DNA of 64,000 bases from the NCBI RefSeq assembly GCF_001624695.1, contig NZ_JSEP01000002.1:372001-436000 (forward strand). The letters run 5' to 3'. The position numbers were made by a program, and so were the translations under genes. How positions within the stretch are numbered: position 1 is the stretch's first letter; the number at the start of each line of letters is the position of its first letter. The notes under the pieces were generated by a model, which searched no databases, was not told the origin of the DNA, and saw nothing but the letters and a program-made list of their open reading frames with translations. Positions 9,367-19,323 of this stretch are shown one piece after another. The DNA is from Labrenzia sp. OB1 (lineage in GTDB: Bacteria > Pseudomonadota > Alphaproteobacteria > Rhizobiales > Stappiaceae).

Positions 9367-9395
9367 TTGACAACGGGCGCATGGATGCATAAATC
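9367..9395 (+). promoter_or_regulatory. groESL promoter
   Basis: A consensus -35 box TTGACA (9367-9372) is followed after 17 bp by TAAATC (9390-9395), a weak -10. The CIRCE operator begins 11 bp further on, so it would cover the transcription start. This is the usual arrangement of a HrcA-repressed housekeeping promoter. A sigma-32 promoter may overlap; I could not assign one. Confidence 0.65.
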
Positions 9396-9405
9396 CAAGG
9401 CACTG

Positions 9406-9432
9406 TTAGCACTCGCCTCAAGGGAGTGCTAA
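9406..9432 (+). promoter_or_regulatory. CIRCE operator (HrcA binding site)
   Basis: The sequence is the exact CIRCE inverted repeat: TTAGCACTC (9406-9414), nine bases, then GAGTGCTAA (9424-9432), with no mismatch. HrcA binds CIRCE and represses groESL until heat shock titrates GroEL away. hrcA itself is not in the window. Confidence 0.97.
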
Positions 9433-9535
9433 CCGGTGACGGGAGACAAACGAACTCCCGTGTAGTTCAACCAGATTATCATGTCTCGCGCGCTGCCTAA
9501 ATGCGTGGGGCGCGCTCATGAGAGGAAACAGTCTT

Positions 9536-9823
9536 ATGGCATTTCGTCCACTGCACGACCGTGTCGTTGTTCGCCGCGTAGACTCCGAAGCGAAGACCGC
9601 AGGCGGAATCATCATTCCGGACACCGCAAAAGAAAAGCCGCAGGAAGGTGAAATCATCGCCGTCGGCACCGGCGCCCGCAAGGACAGCGGTGAGCTGATC
9701 CCGCTGGACGTCAAGGCAGGCGATCGCGTCCTGTTCGGCAAATGGTCCGGTACCGAAGTCAAGATCGATGGTGAAGACCTCCTGATCATGAAGGAATCCG
9801 ACATCATGGGCGTGATCGCTTAA
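9536..9823 (+). CDS. groES: Co-chaperonin GroES (Hsp10)
   Basis: 95 aa, the standard GroES length. It starts [14 protein letters not shown] and contains the mobile-loop region with [16 protein letters not shown] and the C-terminal ESDIMGVI. GroES caps the GroEL ring and is essential for the folding cycle in the cytosol. ATG 9536 follows AGAGGAAA by a good distance. It is the first gene of the CIRCE-controlled operon, 57 bp before groEL. Confidence 0.98.
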   Translation: MAFRPLHDRVVVRRVDSEAKTAGGIIIPDTAKEKPQEGEIIAVGTGARKDSGELIPLDVKAGDRVLFGKWSGTEVKIDGEDLLIMKESDIMGVIA

Positions 9824-9871
9824 GTTCCAGCGAACCGCTTCTGATCTCATCCAAATTCCACAAACAAGTGA

Positions 9872-11524
<1,653 letters not shown>

Positions 11525-11826
11525 GAAGCCTCACGCTCACAAGTCTTACGGAAAGGGCGGTCTATCGGGCCGCCCTTTTTGCATGAAGCGCCGCCCGTCA
11601 TTTCAGATTGTGCCGCATTGCCGCACGGGGAGCGACAATGGGCTTCCAGGAAGCCTCACGCTCACAAGTCTTACGGGAAGGGCCGTCCGTCGGGCCGCCC
11701 TTTTTGCATGAAGCGCCGCCCGTCATTTCAGACTGTGCCGCTTTGCCGCGTGGGGGAGCGGCAGAGACTTCCGGGAAGCCTCTAGCTCACAATTCTTGCA
11801 GAAAAGGTAGTCCATCGGGCCGCCCT
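11525..11826 (+). repeat. 125-bp tandem repeat, 2.4 copies, carrying the groE terminator
   Basis: The unit starts with GAAGCCTCACGCTCACAAG right at the groEL stop codon. Copies begin at 11525, 11650 and 11775, an exact 125-bp period; the third is cut after about 52 bp and is more diverged. Copies 1 and 2 both contain the GC-rich stem and T-run of the terminator, the conserved GCATGAAGCGCCGCCCGTCA and the same spacer. Copy 3 has lost the stem and T-run. This looks like a local duplication of the 3' end of the operon. Confidence 0.9.
11552..11580 (+). terminator. Rho-independent terminator of groESL
   Basis: Stem AAGGGCGG pairs with CCGCCCTT around a 9-base loop and is followed by five T, about 30 bp after the groEL stop. 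A second, slightly imperfect copy lies 125 bp downstream at about 11678-11705 as part of the tandem repeat. Confidence 0.9.
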
Positions 11827-11829
11827 CGA

Positions 11830-11860
11830 CACCCTGACAAACCTGTAGTTTGTCAGGGTG
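11830..11860. repeat. Perfect 13-bp inverted repeat
   Basis: CACCCTGACAAAC (11830-11842), a 5-base loop, then GTTTGTCAGGGTG (11848-11860), without mismatch. There is no T-run on either side, so it is not a typical terminator. It may be a dispersed palindromic unit or a protein-binding site. Downstream, 11861-12040 holds GC-rich dyads of the kind common in alphaproteobacterial spacers and no gene. Confidence 0.85.
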
Positions 11861-12040
11861 GACGGAGCGGAGATCCGGGACCGGTGAGCCGAAGCCCGTC
11901 GCATTGATAAAGCAGCTCCACCAAACGTTTGTGCCTCCCCGGTTCCGGCTCGCACTTCGCTTGGCCGGAATGACGACCGAAAGGGAAAGACTTTGTCATC
12001 GGACTGAGGGCGGTCCATCAAACCACCCGCGCGCCGCACC

Positions 12041-12256
12041 TTATACAAGCCGCAATAAATAAGAACCTATTTGACCATGACATGAGCGCGTTCCGCGAGG
12101 AGCGCGCTCATGTCATGGCCTCCGGTGGCTTGTTCAGGCCCGCCTGACTACGCCCACGTCCCTGGACCGGCCAACCAGGCCGATCTGCGTGCCGCGCCTT
12201 GCAGAAGGGCCTGAACAAGCCATCCAATAGGCTCTTATTTATTGCGGCTGGTATTA
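12041..12256. repeat. 216-bp element of nested inverted repeats (MITE-like or structured RNA)
   Basis: The ends (12041-12073 and 12224-12256) are 33-bp inverted repeats with 29 of 33 positions paired; the core AGCCGCAATAAATAAGA is perfect. Inside are two further perfect dyads: a 16-bp stem 12075-12090/12103-12118 around a 12-base loop, and a 16-bp stem 12126-12141/12207-12222 enclosing about 65 bases, which themselves contain CCTGG...CCAGG. The single-stranded form would be a three-way junction. There is no open frame with sensible codons. No clear target-site duplication flanks it. It may be a miniature inverted-repeat element, like those known in rhizobial and Brucella spacers, or a structured RNA. 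Confidence 0.8.
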
Positions 12257-12292
12257 CGAGGTTTCGCCATTTCCTTGCCAATTCATTCTCAT

Positions 12293-13210
12293 TTATGGGC
12301 CGGTGGCCTCATAAGCAGGAACAAGCGCCATTTCAGTCCCGCTGGGATCAAAGCCGATCAACGTCGTTCCGGATGTCTTCAGCAAGCCCCTGGCTTTTGC
12401 CATGATTGCGCGATCGTGTACATGCAACGTGTAGCCGGTCAGTCGCGCCATGAATGGTGGTGCGGGCGAGAGGTTTTGCCCCGCCCAGATGTTCAGTCCA
12501 AGGCGATGGAGAGACCCGCCGCCAAAATTCATATCTGCAAAGCCAAACCCGGGGATCATGAGACTACGGCTGAAACCTATGCCTTCAAACCAGTCCGTGG
12601 CGCTGTCGAGAGCCGGAATCTGAAGATGCAGATGTGCGAGGCTTGCCTCGTCCGACAGGCGCGCATCCAGATCGGCTCCCTGCGCGTGCCGCAATTCTGC
12701 TTCCACGTCCAAAGGCTCGCGCCCGCTATGCGGGTTTCCATCGATATCGTACATGGCGAGACCCCTGGACAGGTCCCCGAAGCGGCCGAAACGCTCAGGC
12801 GTCTCATAGACGATCTCGATCCCCAATCCGTCGGGATCGCTGAAATAGATGGATTTGGAAAGGAGATGATCCGTCGGCGAGACGGGCACGCCCTTCTTGA
12901 TAAGCCGTGCCAGAACGCGTGAGAACTCCGCCTGGTCGGGCACCCCGATGGCAACGTGGTACAGGCCCAGATGCTCCCGGCGCACCGGCCTCAATGCACC
13001 GGAAAGCAGCACGATGAGGGTCTTTTGCCGCGTTCCGAGCGCGGCCGTACTGCCGTCCTGTTGGCGAGTTCCCAGTCCGAACGCCTGCGTCCAGAAATCC
13101 ACGGCGCGGGCAAGGTCAGTAACCTGAAATTCTGCGACGTCCCAGGACAGGCGTTCGTGCTGATTGCCATCTCCGGCTTCCCGGATGGTGCCTAAAGCAT
13201 CGGTATTCAT
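12293..13210 (-). CDS. VOC-family protein, ring-cleavage dioxygenase/glyoxalase type
   Basis: 305 aa with two vicinal-oxygen-chelate modules. The first contains WDVAEFQVTDLARAVDFW, then LYHVAIGVPDQAEF and SIYFSDPDGLGIEIVYETP; the His of YHVAI and the Glu of IEIVYE are the expected metal ligands. The second module begins HLHLQIPALDSATDWF. Overall order and length resemble CatE-like catechol 2,3-dioxygenases, though the substrate cannot be read from sequence. AAGGA precedes the ATG by 8 bases. The gene follows the DoxX gene on the same strand by 57 bp, and a LysR gene lies divergently beyond, the likely regulator of the pair. Confidence 0.8.
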   Translation of the reverse strand: MNTDALGTIREAGDGNQHERLSWDVAEFQVTDLARAVDFWTQAFGLGTRQQDGSTAALGTRQKTLIVLLSGALRPVRREHLGLYHVAIGVPDQAEFSRVLARLIKKGVPVSPTDHLLSKSIYFSDPDGLGIEIVYETPERFGRFGDLSRGLAMYDIDGNPHSGREPLDVEAELRHAQGADLDARLSDEASLAHLHLQIPALDSATDWFEGIGFSRSLMIPGFGFADMNFGGGSLHRLGLNIWAGQNLSPAPPFMARLTGYTLHVHDRAIMAKARGLLKTSGTTLIGFDPSGTEMALVPAYEATGP

Positions 13211-13267
13211 GGTGTCATCCTTACGGCCGCGCCCCGGAAAGGACCCGGAACGCGGTTCTGCTGTTGT

Positions 13268-13699
13268 TCAGACGCGGGGAGCGATCACAGATTTGCGGCT
13301 GCGGCCCCAGATAATCAACACGGCAAGACCGAGGTAGATCAGGTTGAAGGGAAGAGCGGCAAACTCACCACGGTACATGTGGAACGGGATGGCGAGTACC
13401 TGAATAGCCGCCAGTCCCACGGCAGCATAAATCGTCAACTTGGGCATGATGCGGGTCGCGGCAGGCAGGATAAGGCCGATGATGCCAAGCAATTCCATCA
13501 CGCCGATAAAGCGCACGAAGCCAAGCGGGGCATTTTCAGCCCAGGCGATCCCCATCGCGACCATCTCCGTTTGCGACAAAAAAAGCTTCATATAAACGGA
13601 CATGGCGTAGAGCAGGCTCAGCACGACTGCTGCGACCCAAAGGCCGATATTCCATTTGGTGCTGGTGGGGGTCATAGATGTTTCAGTTGCAAGTGTCAT
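13268..13699 (-). CDS. DoxX-family membrane protein
   Basis: 143 aa with four predicted transmembrane helices (roughly 20-40, 60-80, 85-105 and 112-130). The second carries the DoxX-like FIGVMELLGIIGLILP pattern. DoxX proteins are small inner-membrane proteins often found with thiol or quinone metabolism; the activity is not settled. AAGGA stands 8 bases before ATG 13699. It leads an apparent two-gene unit with the VOC dioxygenase and is divergent from the LysR gene at 13827. Confidence 0.8.
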   Translation of the reverse strand: MTLATETSMTPTSTKWNIGLWVAAVVLSLLYAMSVYMKLFLSQTEMVAMGIAWAENAPLGFVRFIGVMELLGIIGLILPAATRIMPKLTIYAAVGLAAIQVLAIPFHMYRGEFAALPFNLIYLGLAVLIIWGRSRKSVIAPRV

Positions 13700-13826
13700 A
13701 GGTCTGTTCCTTCAGGGTGGCCGCCGCTGGGCGGAGCGGTTGCTATCTGAGGTCAACCTTACTAGTTTCCCTTGAGGATATCATCCGGGGTAAATTTGAT
13801 GCTGTATTTCTTGAGAGTAAATTGAG

Positions 13827-14732
13827 ATGGATGCCCTTCTCAGTCTGCGGGTCTTTGCAGAGGTTGCCGAGCACAAGAGTTTCGCCTTTGTCGCGGAGCG
13901 TTTGAAACTCTCGCCCGCGATGACGACCAAACACGTTCAGCATCTGGAAAAACGGATTGGCGCCCGGCTGCTGAACCGCAACAACCGCAATGTCAGCCTG
14001 ACGGAGGCCGGCGCGCTCTACCTTGCGACCGTACGTCCCTTGCTGGAGGGACTGACCGAGGCCGAGGCTCAACTGTCGCACTCGACGCTGGCGGCAAAAG
14101 GGACACTGAAGATCAGCATGCCGGTCTGGATGGCGAACCCTTTCTTCGGGCGCATCATGGCGGCGTACCACGCAGAGAACCCTGAAGTGGTGCTGGATTT
14201 CGATCTGAACAGCCAGAAAGTCAATATGGTCGAGGAAGGGATTGATCTGGCATTGCGGGCGGCTCCGACACTGGACGAAGGCCTGATCGCACGCAAACTT
14301 GCCTACGTGGATTTTCCGCTGGTGGCCTCTCCCGGGTTCCTCGACCGGTTTGGCCGGCCGAACACCTTCGATGACTTGTCCGGCGCACCGTTCCTTCTCT
14401 ATTCACCGATGGTTTTCGGTGGCCGCCTGCGTTTACGCGAATACGCCGATTTGCCGGACCTTCGCTACAAGCTGGTGATGCAAAGCGAAAACGAAACCCT
14501 GATCCAGATAGGTGTACGCGAAGGCATGGGCTTTACCTTCCTGCCGTATTGGCTTGCTGCCGACGATCTGGCCACGGGACGGCTGGAAGCCGTGCTGCCG
14601 AGAGAAGACTGGCCGAGAGTTCCGATTTCAGCAGTTTATTCCGACCGCAGCTATCTGCCCGCCAAGGTGCGCAGTTTTCTCGACTTCCTGGCCGGGCCAA
14701 AAGGGCTGGGACAAATGGCAGTCCAGCAATGA
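13827..14732 (+). CDS. LysR-family transcriptional regulator
   Basis: 301 aa. The N-terminal winged helix-turn-helix covers residues 1-60 (LSLRVFAEVAEHKSFAFVAE, then LSPAMTTKHVQHLEKRIGARLLNR). The periplasmic-binding-protein-like effector domain covers about 90-295. It is of the CrgA-like subgroup judging from the domain's YLPAKVRSFLDFL ending. It is divergent from doxX-VOC, with 127 bp between, and LysR proteins usually control the divergent gene. The inducer is unknown; a quinone or aromatic is a guess from the neighbours. Confidence 0.9.
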   Translation: MDALLSLRVFAEVAEHKSFAFVAERLKLSPAMTTKHVQHLEKRIGARLLNRNNRNVSLTEAGALYLATVRPLLEGLTEAEAQLSHSTLAAKGTLKISMPVWMANPFFGRIMAAYHAENPEVVLDFDLNSQKVNMVEEGIDLALRAAPTLDEGLIARKLAYVDFPLVASPGFLDRFGRPNTFDDLSGAPFLLYSPMVFGGRLRLREYADLPDLRYKLVMQSENETLIQIGVREGMGFTFLPYWLAADDLATGRLEAVLPREDWPRVPISAVYSDRSYLPAKVRSFLDFLAGPKGLGQMAVQQ

Positions 14733-14921
14733 GGCGCCGGAGGCGGCCCAGCCCAGCCGCTCCAAGACTGGCCCGAGCCTTTTCAATCATTGTTGACGGG
14801 CGTGTATCCGACCGCGTTTGAAGACTTGTCAGCAAAAAGCGGTTCGCAGAGCGACGTGCATCACCGGTCAGAGAGTGCGGCGCGCCCCTCAAACCGCACC
14901 GGCTGCTCCCGTCCCCACATA

Positions 14922-15626
14922 TCACGCTCTTGCAGGAATATTCACCGCCCTCTCGCTTGCCGGGCGGTGCATGCATGTATCCAGCCAGCGCATCACGTTT
15001 GTGAAATCGGCGAGACCCAAGACTTCTCCCGCTTCGTAGAAGCCGCCGAGATTGCGTATCCAGGGCCAGGCGGCAATGTCGGCGATGGTGTAATCGGCGC
15101 CAATGATGAACTCGCGGGTGTTCAAGTGCCGATCCAGAACTCCGAGCAGGCGCTTGACCTCGTCGCGGTAGCGCTCGAACGGGCGGCGGTCCTCATAGTC
15201 GCGGCCGGCGAACTTGTGAAAGAAGCCGAGCTGACCGGCCATCGGGCCAAGACCACCCATCTGCCACATCAGCCACTGCATGGTCTCGGCTCTCCGGGCC
15301 GGGTCCGCCGGAAGCAGCTTGCCGGATTTCTCGCCAAGATAAATCAGCATTGCACCGGACTCCCAAAGCGGCAGCGGCTTGCCGTCCGGGCCATTGGGGT
15401 CGATCATCGCCGGGATCTTGTTGTTGGGATTGAGCGACAGGAACTCCGGACTCGTCTGGTCATTGCTGGCGAAATCCACCAGATGCGCCTCATAGGCAAG
15501 GCCGGTTTCCTCCAGCATCGCCGACGCCTTGATGCCGTTCGGTGTCGGCAGGGAATAGAGCTGGATCCGGTCCGGATGCCGGGGCGGCCATTTGCGTGTG
15601 ATCTGAAATTCGGACAAGTCGGACAT
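14922..15626 (-). CDS. Glutathione S-transferase, YfcG/YghU (nu-class) type
   Basis: 234 aa. The thioredoxin-like N-terminal domain (about 20-110) has QLYSLPTPNGIKASAMLEE and NPNNKIPAMIDP, the latter holding the cis-Pro. The helical C-terminal domain contains YTIADIAAWPW, the N-capping motif of the family. Nu-class enzymes bind two glutathiones and reduce disulfides or peroxides in the cytosol, with an Asn/Thr pair near the active site (TPNG here). GAGGAAATCC precedes the ATG. It is convergent with the LysR gene. gshA, which makes the substrate precursor, lies far downstream in the window. Confidence 0.9.
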   Translation of the reverse strand: MSDLSEFQITRKWPPRHPDRIQLYSLPTPNGIKASAMLEETGLAYEAHLVDFASNDQTSPEFLSLNPNNKIPAMIDPNGPDGKPLPLWESGAMLIYLGEKSGKLLPADPARRAETMQWLMWQMGGLGPMAGQLGFFHKFAGRDYEDRRPFERYRDEVKRLLGVLDRHLNTREFIIGADYTIADIAAWPWIRNLGGFYEAGEVLGLADFTNVMRWLDTCMHRPASERAVNIPARA

Positions 15627-15884
15627 GGATTTCCTCGGTAAAATGTTTCTTCAGGCTGTCGTTTCTTTCTGGCGGCTGGCGCCAGGATCCAGCTCACCGG
15701 ACAGGGCGTCCCGGACGCCGGTTCAAACTATCGGCAAAATCCGATGATTGAAATTGTTGTGTCGCCGCCGACGCCATATAAGGTCCCGGAGATTTGCTTT
15801 TCCGGACAGGGCCTCTTCCAATCGCCCCCCGGAAAAACAGATCGATCTTATCGTGTTCCGCGACCCAACCATCAGGAGATGCCC

Positions 15885-16097
15885 ATGGCGGATGACCATG
15901 AACAGAGGCTGGAACAGCTTGAAATCATGCTTGCCCACGCGACGCACACGATCGATGAACTCAACACCGTCGTCGTCGAACAAGACAAGAAAATCGAAAG
16001 GTTGACGCGACTTTTGGGCAACATGACCGATCAGGTGGAAGAACTCATGGAGAACGTCCTGCCCGGGCACCAGGGCGAAAAACCACCACATTACTGA
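15885..16097 (+). CDS. slyX: SlyX family protein
   Basis: 70 aa. It is almost entirely a heptad-patterned coiled coil (EQRLEQLEIMLAHATHTIDE, then LNTVVVEQDKKIERLTRLLG) and ends with the family signature PPHY. ATG 15885 was chosen because AGGAG at 15874-15878 is then 6 bases away; the ATG at 15879 directly follows that motif. SlyX is small and widely conserved, but its cellular role is unknown. It stands alone between the divergent GST and the export operon. Confidence 0.9.
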   Translation: MADDHEQRLEQLEIMLAHATHTIDELNTVVVEQDKKIERLTRLLGNMTDQVEELMENVLPGHQGEKPPHY

Positions 16098-16279
16098 TCA
16101 GTTCTGAGACCCTCTACCCTCGCCGGGCGATCGGCGCCTTCTCCTTGAAGCATGTCGCGTTCGCTCCAGCTTCATTGCGCACTTCCCTGATCCCAAGCCC
16201 CGGCCCCGTGTTTTGATCCAGAGCATGGCACCCAGGCCGGGACGCGGTAGTCTGTGACTGGGTCTTGCACAGGTGCTTC

Positions 16280-17293
16280 ATGCGATTGGGACGTTATCTG
16301 CTTCTGCTCTGCGCCTTCGGCGCGGTCATTGCCGGCGGTTACTGGTGGTCGGTCCGCCCACCGGAGGTGACCGTGATGCATCCCTTCAGGGGCCGGACCG
16401 CCGAGGTTGTCTACGCGACCGCCGTTGTCGAGCCGGTGCGTTGGGCGAAAGTCACCAGCATCGTGCGGGAACGGATCATCTCGCTTTGTGGCTGCGAAGG
16501 CATGAAAGTGACCAAGGGCGACGGGCTGGCGGAACTCGACAGCGGCGACGCCCGTGCGACGCTTGCCGAGCTGGAGGCCCGGCAGGACCTGGCCCGGTCC
16601 GAACGCGACCGCGCCGTTCAGCTTCTGGAACGGCGCGTGGTCAGCCAGCAGATCTATGACAGGGCGCAAAGCGAACTGATCCGTATCAACGCCATCATCG
16701 CCGCCCAGAAGGAACGCCTTCGGGACTATAGCATCGTCGCGCCGATGGATGGTGTGGTCCTCAGGCAGGACGGGTCGGTCGGGGAAGTGGCGGAGCCCGG
16801 AGAGATCCTGTTCTGGATCGGACAGCCGAAACCGCTGCAACTGGTTGCGGAGGTGAACGAAGAAGACATTCCCAAAGTGGTGGAAGGCCAGAAGGCGCTG
16901 ATCCTGGCGGATGCCTTTCCGGACGAGGACCTGAGCGCGACCGTCGGACGGATCACGCCCAAGGGCGATCCTGTCCTGAAGAACTACCGGGTCTATCTCG
17001 ACCTGCCGGAAGATACGCCCCTGCGCATCGGCATGACCGCGGAAATCAACATTGTCACACGCGAAAACGACAACAGCCTCCTGCTGCCCCCCGCCGCGTT
17101 CAACGGTTCGAAAGTGCAGACCGTGGACATGGAGAACCGGGTCGTCCTCTTTGACGTCAAGGCCGGCATCAGGGGAACCCGGGCCATCGAAATTCTTGAC
17201 GGCCTCGCGGAGGACAGCCGCGTGGTGTTTCCCTATCGGAGCGACCTGACAGAGGGGCAGAAAGTCGTGCCGGAGGCCGGAGACGAGCGATGA
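16280..17293 (+). CDS. Periplasmic adaptor (HlyD/RND membrane-fusion type) of an ABC export system
   Basis: 337 aa. One N-terminal membrane anchor (residues 4-24) is followed by the split lipoyl/barrel-sandwich domain, an alpha-helical hairpin (about 85-145) and the beta-barrel. The second lipoyl half reads IVAPMDGVVLRQDGSVGEVAEPG. ATG 16280 follows AGG by a few bases; the upstream TTG at 16265 is less likely. The stop codon overlaps the next start by 4 bp, and the next two genes encode the permease and ATPase, so this is the adaptor of a MacA-MacB-like tripartite pump, or of a lipoprotein-type exporter with split ABC parts. The first lipoyl half is unusual in containing SLCGCEG. Confidence 0.85.
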   Translation: MRLGRYLLLLCAFGAVIAGGYWWSVRPPEVTVMHPFRGRTAEVVYATAVVEPVRWAKVTSIVRERIISLCGCEGMKVTKGDGLAELDSGDARATLAELEARQDLARSERDRAVQLLERRVVSQQIYDRAQSELIRINAIIAAQKERLRDYSIVAPMDGVVLRQDGSVGEVAEPGEILFWIGQPKPLQLVAEVNEEDIPKVVEGQKALILADAFPDEDLSATVGRITPKGDPVLKNYRVYLDLPEDTPLRIGMTAEINIVTRENDNSLLLPPAAFNGSKVQTVDMENRVVLFDVKAGIRGTRAIEILDGLAEDSRVVFPYRSDLTEGQKVVPEAGDER

Positions 17294-18528
17294 TGCTGCT
17301 GTTGCGGATCGCGGCTACCCATATCAGGAACCGGATGCGGCAGACGGTGGTCTCGGTTCTCGGGGTAGCGCTCGGCGTCGGGTTTTCGGTCGCCATGGCC
17401 AGCCTCATGGAAGGCTCCCAGCGCGATTTCACCGCAACCCTGATCGATGCCATACCGCATGTGGAGATCGTCGACGAACAGCGCGCGCCCGCCGAACAAC
17501 CGGCCAGCACGGTCTATGATGCCGTCGCCTATTCCGGGTTGCGGCCGAAAGAGGACCTGCGCGGCATCCGCAATCCGACGGAAGCGCTGGCCGCACTCAG
17601 GGACTGGGTCGACGGCAAGCTGGCCCAACGGCTGAGCGGACAGGCGGTTCTGCGCTACAGCGGTCAGGACATCGGCATGACGCTGACGGGTGTCGACCCG
17701 AAGCGCGAACTCAGCGTGTCCAAGATCCGGGACGACATGCGCGAAGGCTCCTTCGAGGATCTGGGAACCACGGCGAACGGGCTTGTCATCGGCGACAAGG
17801 CGGCCGAACGGTTGGGGGCGGATGTCGGCGATACAGTGACGCTGACCTCGGCGGGCGGGGTCGCGAAACGATTCAAGATCGTCGGGCTGTTCCATACCGG
17901 CATCACGACAAGCGATGAAGGGCTCGCCTACGCGCCGCTGAAGGCGGTGCAGATCCTTCTGGAGAAGCCCGATGTCATCAACAGCATCGCCATACGGCTC
18001 GACACCATCGCCCAGGCCAAAGAGGTTGCCGCCCGCGCCGAACGGCAGCTTGGCTACAAGGCCGTGTCCTGGGAGGAGGCCAACGAGGGCCTGATGGAAG
18101 CGTTTTTCGTGCGAAACGTCATCATGTATACCGTCGTCGGCGCCATTCTGGTCGTTGCGGGTTTCGGCATCTTCAACATCGTGTCGACGATCGTCCACGA
18201 AAAGTCCCGCGACATCGCCATCCTCAAGTCGCTGGGATTTCCCGAATCCGATATCCAGCAGATCTTTGTCCTTGAAGGGCTCGTCATCGGCATTCTGGGA
18301 GCGCTGGCCGGGTCCGCGCTCGGCTTCGGGCTCTCCAGCTATATGGCGACCATCCGCTTCGAGTTCACCCAGGACGTGGAAATGACGCATCTGCCGATCT
18401 ATTTTTCCTGGACCCATTACATCATCGCCTGCCTGCTCGCCCTCTTCTCCTCCGGGATCGCCGGCTATATCCCGGCGCGCAAGGCGGCCCGGCTCAATCC
18501 TGTCGACATCATCAGGGGAGCGACATGA
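17290..18528 (+). CDS. ABC exporter permease, FtsX/MacB/LolC type
   Basis: 412 aa. The topology is that of the FtsX family: one transmembrane helix at 20-40, a large periplasmic domain (about 45-275) and three C-terminal helices (about 280-400). The cytoplasmic coupling stretch reads EKSRDIAILKSLGFPESDIQ and the final helix ends PARKAARLNPVDIIRG, both typical. These permeases use ATP to drive extrusion from the periplasm or the outer leaflet rather than classical transport. Its ATG overlaps the adaptor stop by 4 bp and its stop overlaps the ATPase start by 4 bp. The cargo is unknown. Confidence 0.9.
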   Translation: MMLLLRIAATHIRNRMRQTVVSVLGVALGVGFSVAMASLMEGSQRDFTATLIDAIPHVEIVDEQRAPAEQPASTVYDAVAYSGLRPKEDLRGIRNPTEALAALRDWVDGKLAQRLSGQAVLRYSGQDIGMTLTGVDPKRELSVSKIRDDMREGSFEDLGTTANGLVIGDKAAERLGADVGDTVTLTSAGGVAKRFKIVGLFHTGITTSDEGLAYAPLKAVQILLEKPDVINSIAIRLDTIAQAKEVAARAERQLGYKAVSWEEANEGLMEAFFVRNVIMYTVVGAILVVAGFGIFNIVSTIVHEKSRDIAILKSLGFPESDIQQIFVLEGLVIGILGALAGSALGFGLSSYMATIRFEFTQDVEMTHLPIYFSWTHYIIACLLALFSSGIAGYIPARKAARLNPVDIIRGAT

Positions 18529-19253
18529 GCCTTCCCGCCAGACGTCCCGCACAAGCAGCCACGACGCCGGCTCTTGTGGAAGCCAGAGACCTGACGCGCA
18601 TTCTTCCGGCGGTGGTGCCGGTCACCCTCGTTCAGGACGTCAGCTTCAGGATCGGCAAATCGGAATTCGTGGCGATCACCGGACCGTCCGGGTCCGGCAA
18701 ATCCTCTCTTCTCTATCTGCTCGGCCTGCTCGACCGGCCAACCTCGGGCAAGGTGTTCATCAGCGGTGCGCGGACGGACGACCTGTCCCCGGCGGAGATG
18801 GCGCACATGCGTCTGGAAAAACTCGGTTTCGTCTTCCAGTTCCATTTCCTGCTGCCCGAATTCACCACGCTGGAAAATGTGATGATCCCGATGCAGAAAC
18901 TCGGCAAGCTGTCTGCCGGGGATCAGCTGGACCATGCAACGGCACTGCTTGCTGATCTCGGACTGGAGGACTTTCTGCACCGGCGTCCGGCCCAGCTTTC
19001 CGGCGGCCAGCGCCAGCGGGTGGCGGTCGCGCGGGCACTGGCAAATTCCCCGGACCTGATCCTGGCGGACGAACCGACCGGCAGTCTTGATTCCGTCGCG
19101 ACGGAACAGGTCTTCGACAGCCTGCGGAAAATCGTCGAGACGCAGAAGACCACAGTGGTTGCGGTCACCCATGACATGGATCTTGCGGCCCGCATGGAAC
19201 GGCGCATCCACCTGGTGGACGGCCGCATCGACTGGGACCGGCAACAGGGATGA
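18525..19253 (+). CDS. ABC exporter ATPase, MacB/LolD type
   Basis: 242 aa. All nucleotide-binding motifs are present: Walker [11 protein letters not shown]-loop [19 protein letters not shown], signature [15 protein letters not shown], Walker [13 protein letters not shown] and the switch His in VTHDMD. The PTGSLD variant and [10 protein letters not shown] place it with the LolD/MacB ATPases. It is the last gene of the adaptor-permease-ATPase operon, joined by 4-bp overlaps. Confidence 0.93.
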   Translation: MSLPARRPAQAATTPALVEARDLTRILPAVVPVTLVQDVSFRIGKSEFVAITGPSGSGKSSLLYLLGLLDRPTSGKVFISGARTDDLSPAEMAHMRLEKLGFVFQFHFLLPEFTTLENVMIPMQKLGKLSAGDQLDHATALLADLGLEDFLHRRPAQLSGGQRQRVAVARALANSPDLILADEPTGSLDSVATEQVFDSLRKIVETQKTTVVAVTHDMDLAARMERRIHLVDGRIDWDRQQG

Positions 19254-19323
19254 ACTCCTGATCCCGGCGGGTCTTTCAGCCTAAACCGGTTGTCTGTTTG
19301 CCAGCAGGGCACGCCAGGAGAGG

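Noticed and set aside
11525..11826. Possible CRISPR array in the groE downstream repeats
   Set aside because: The period is 125 bp with the whole unit repeated, and there are no short repeats separated by unique spacers.
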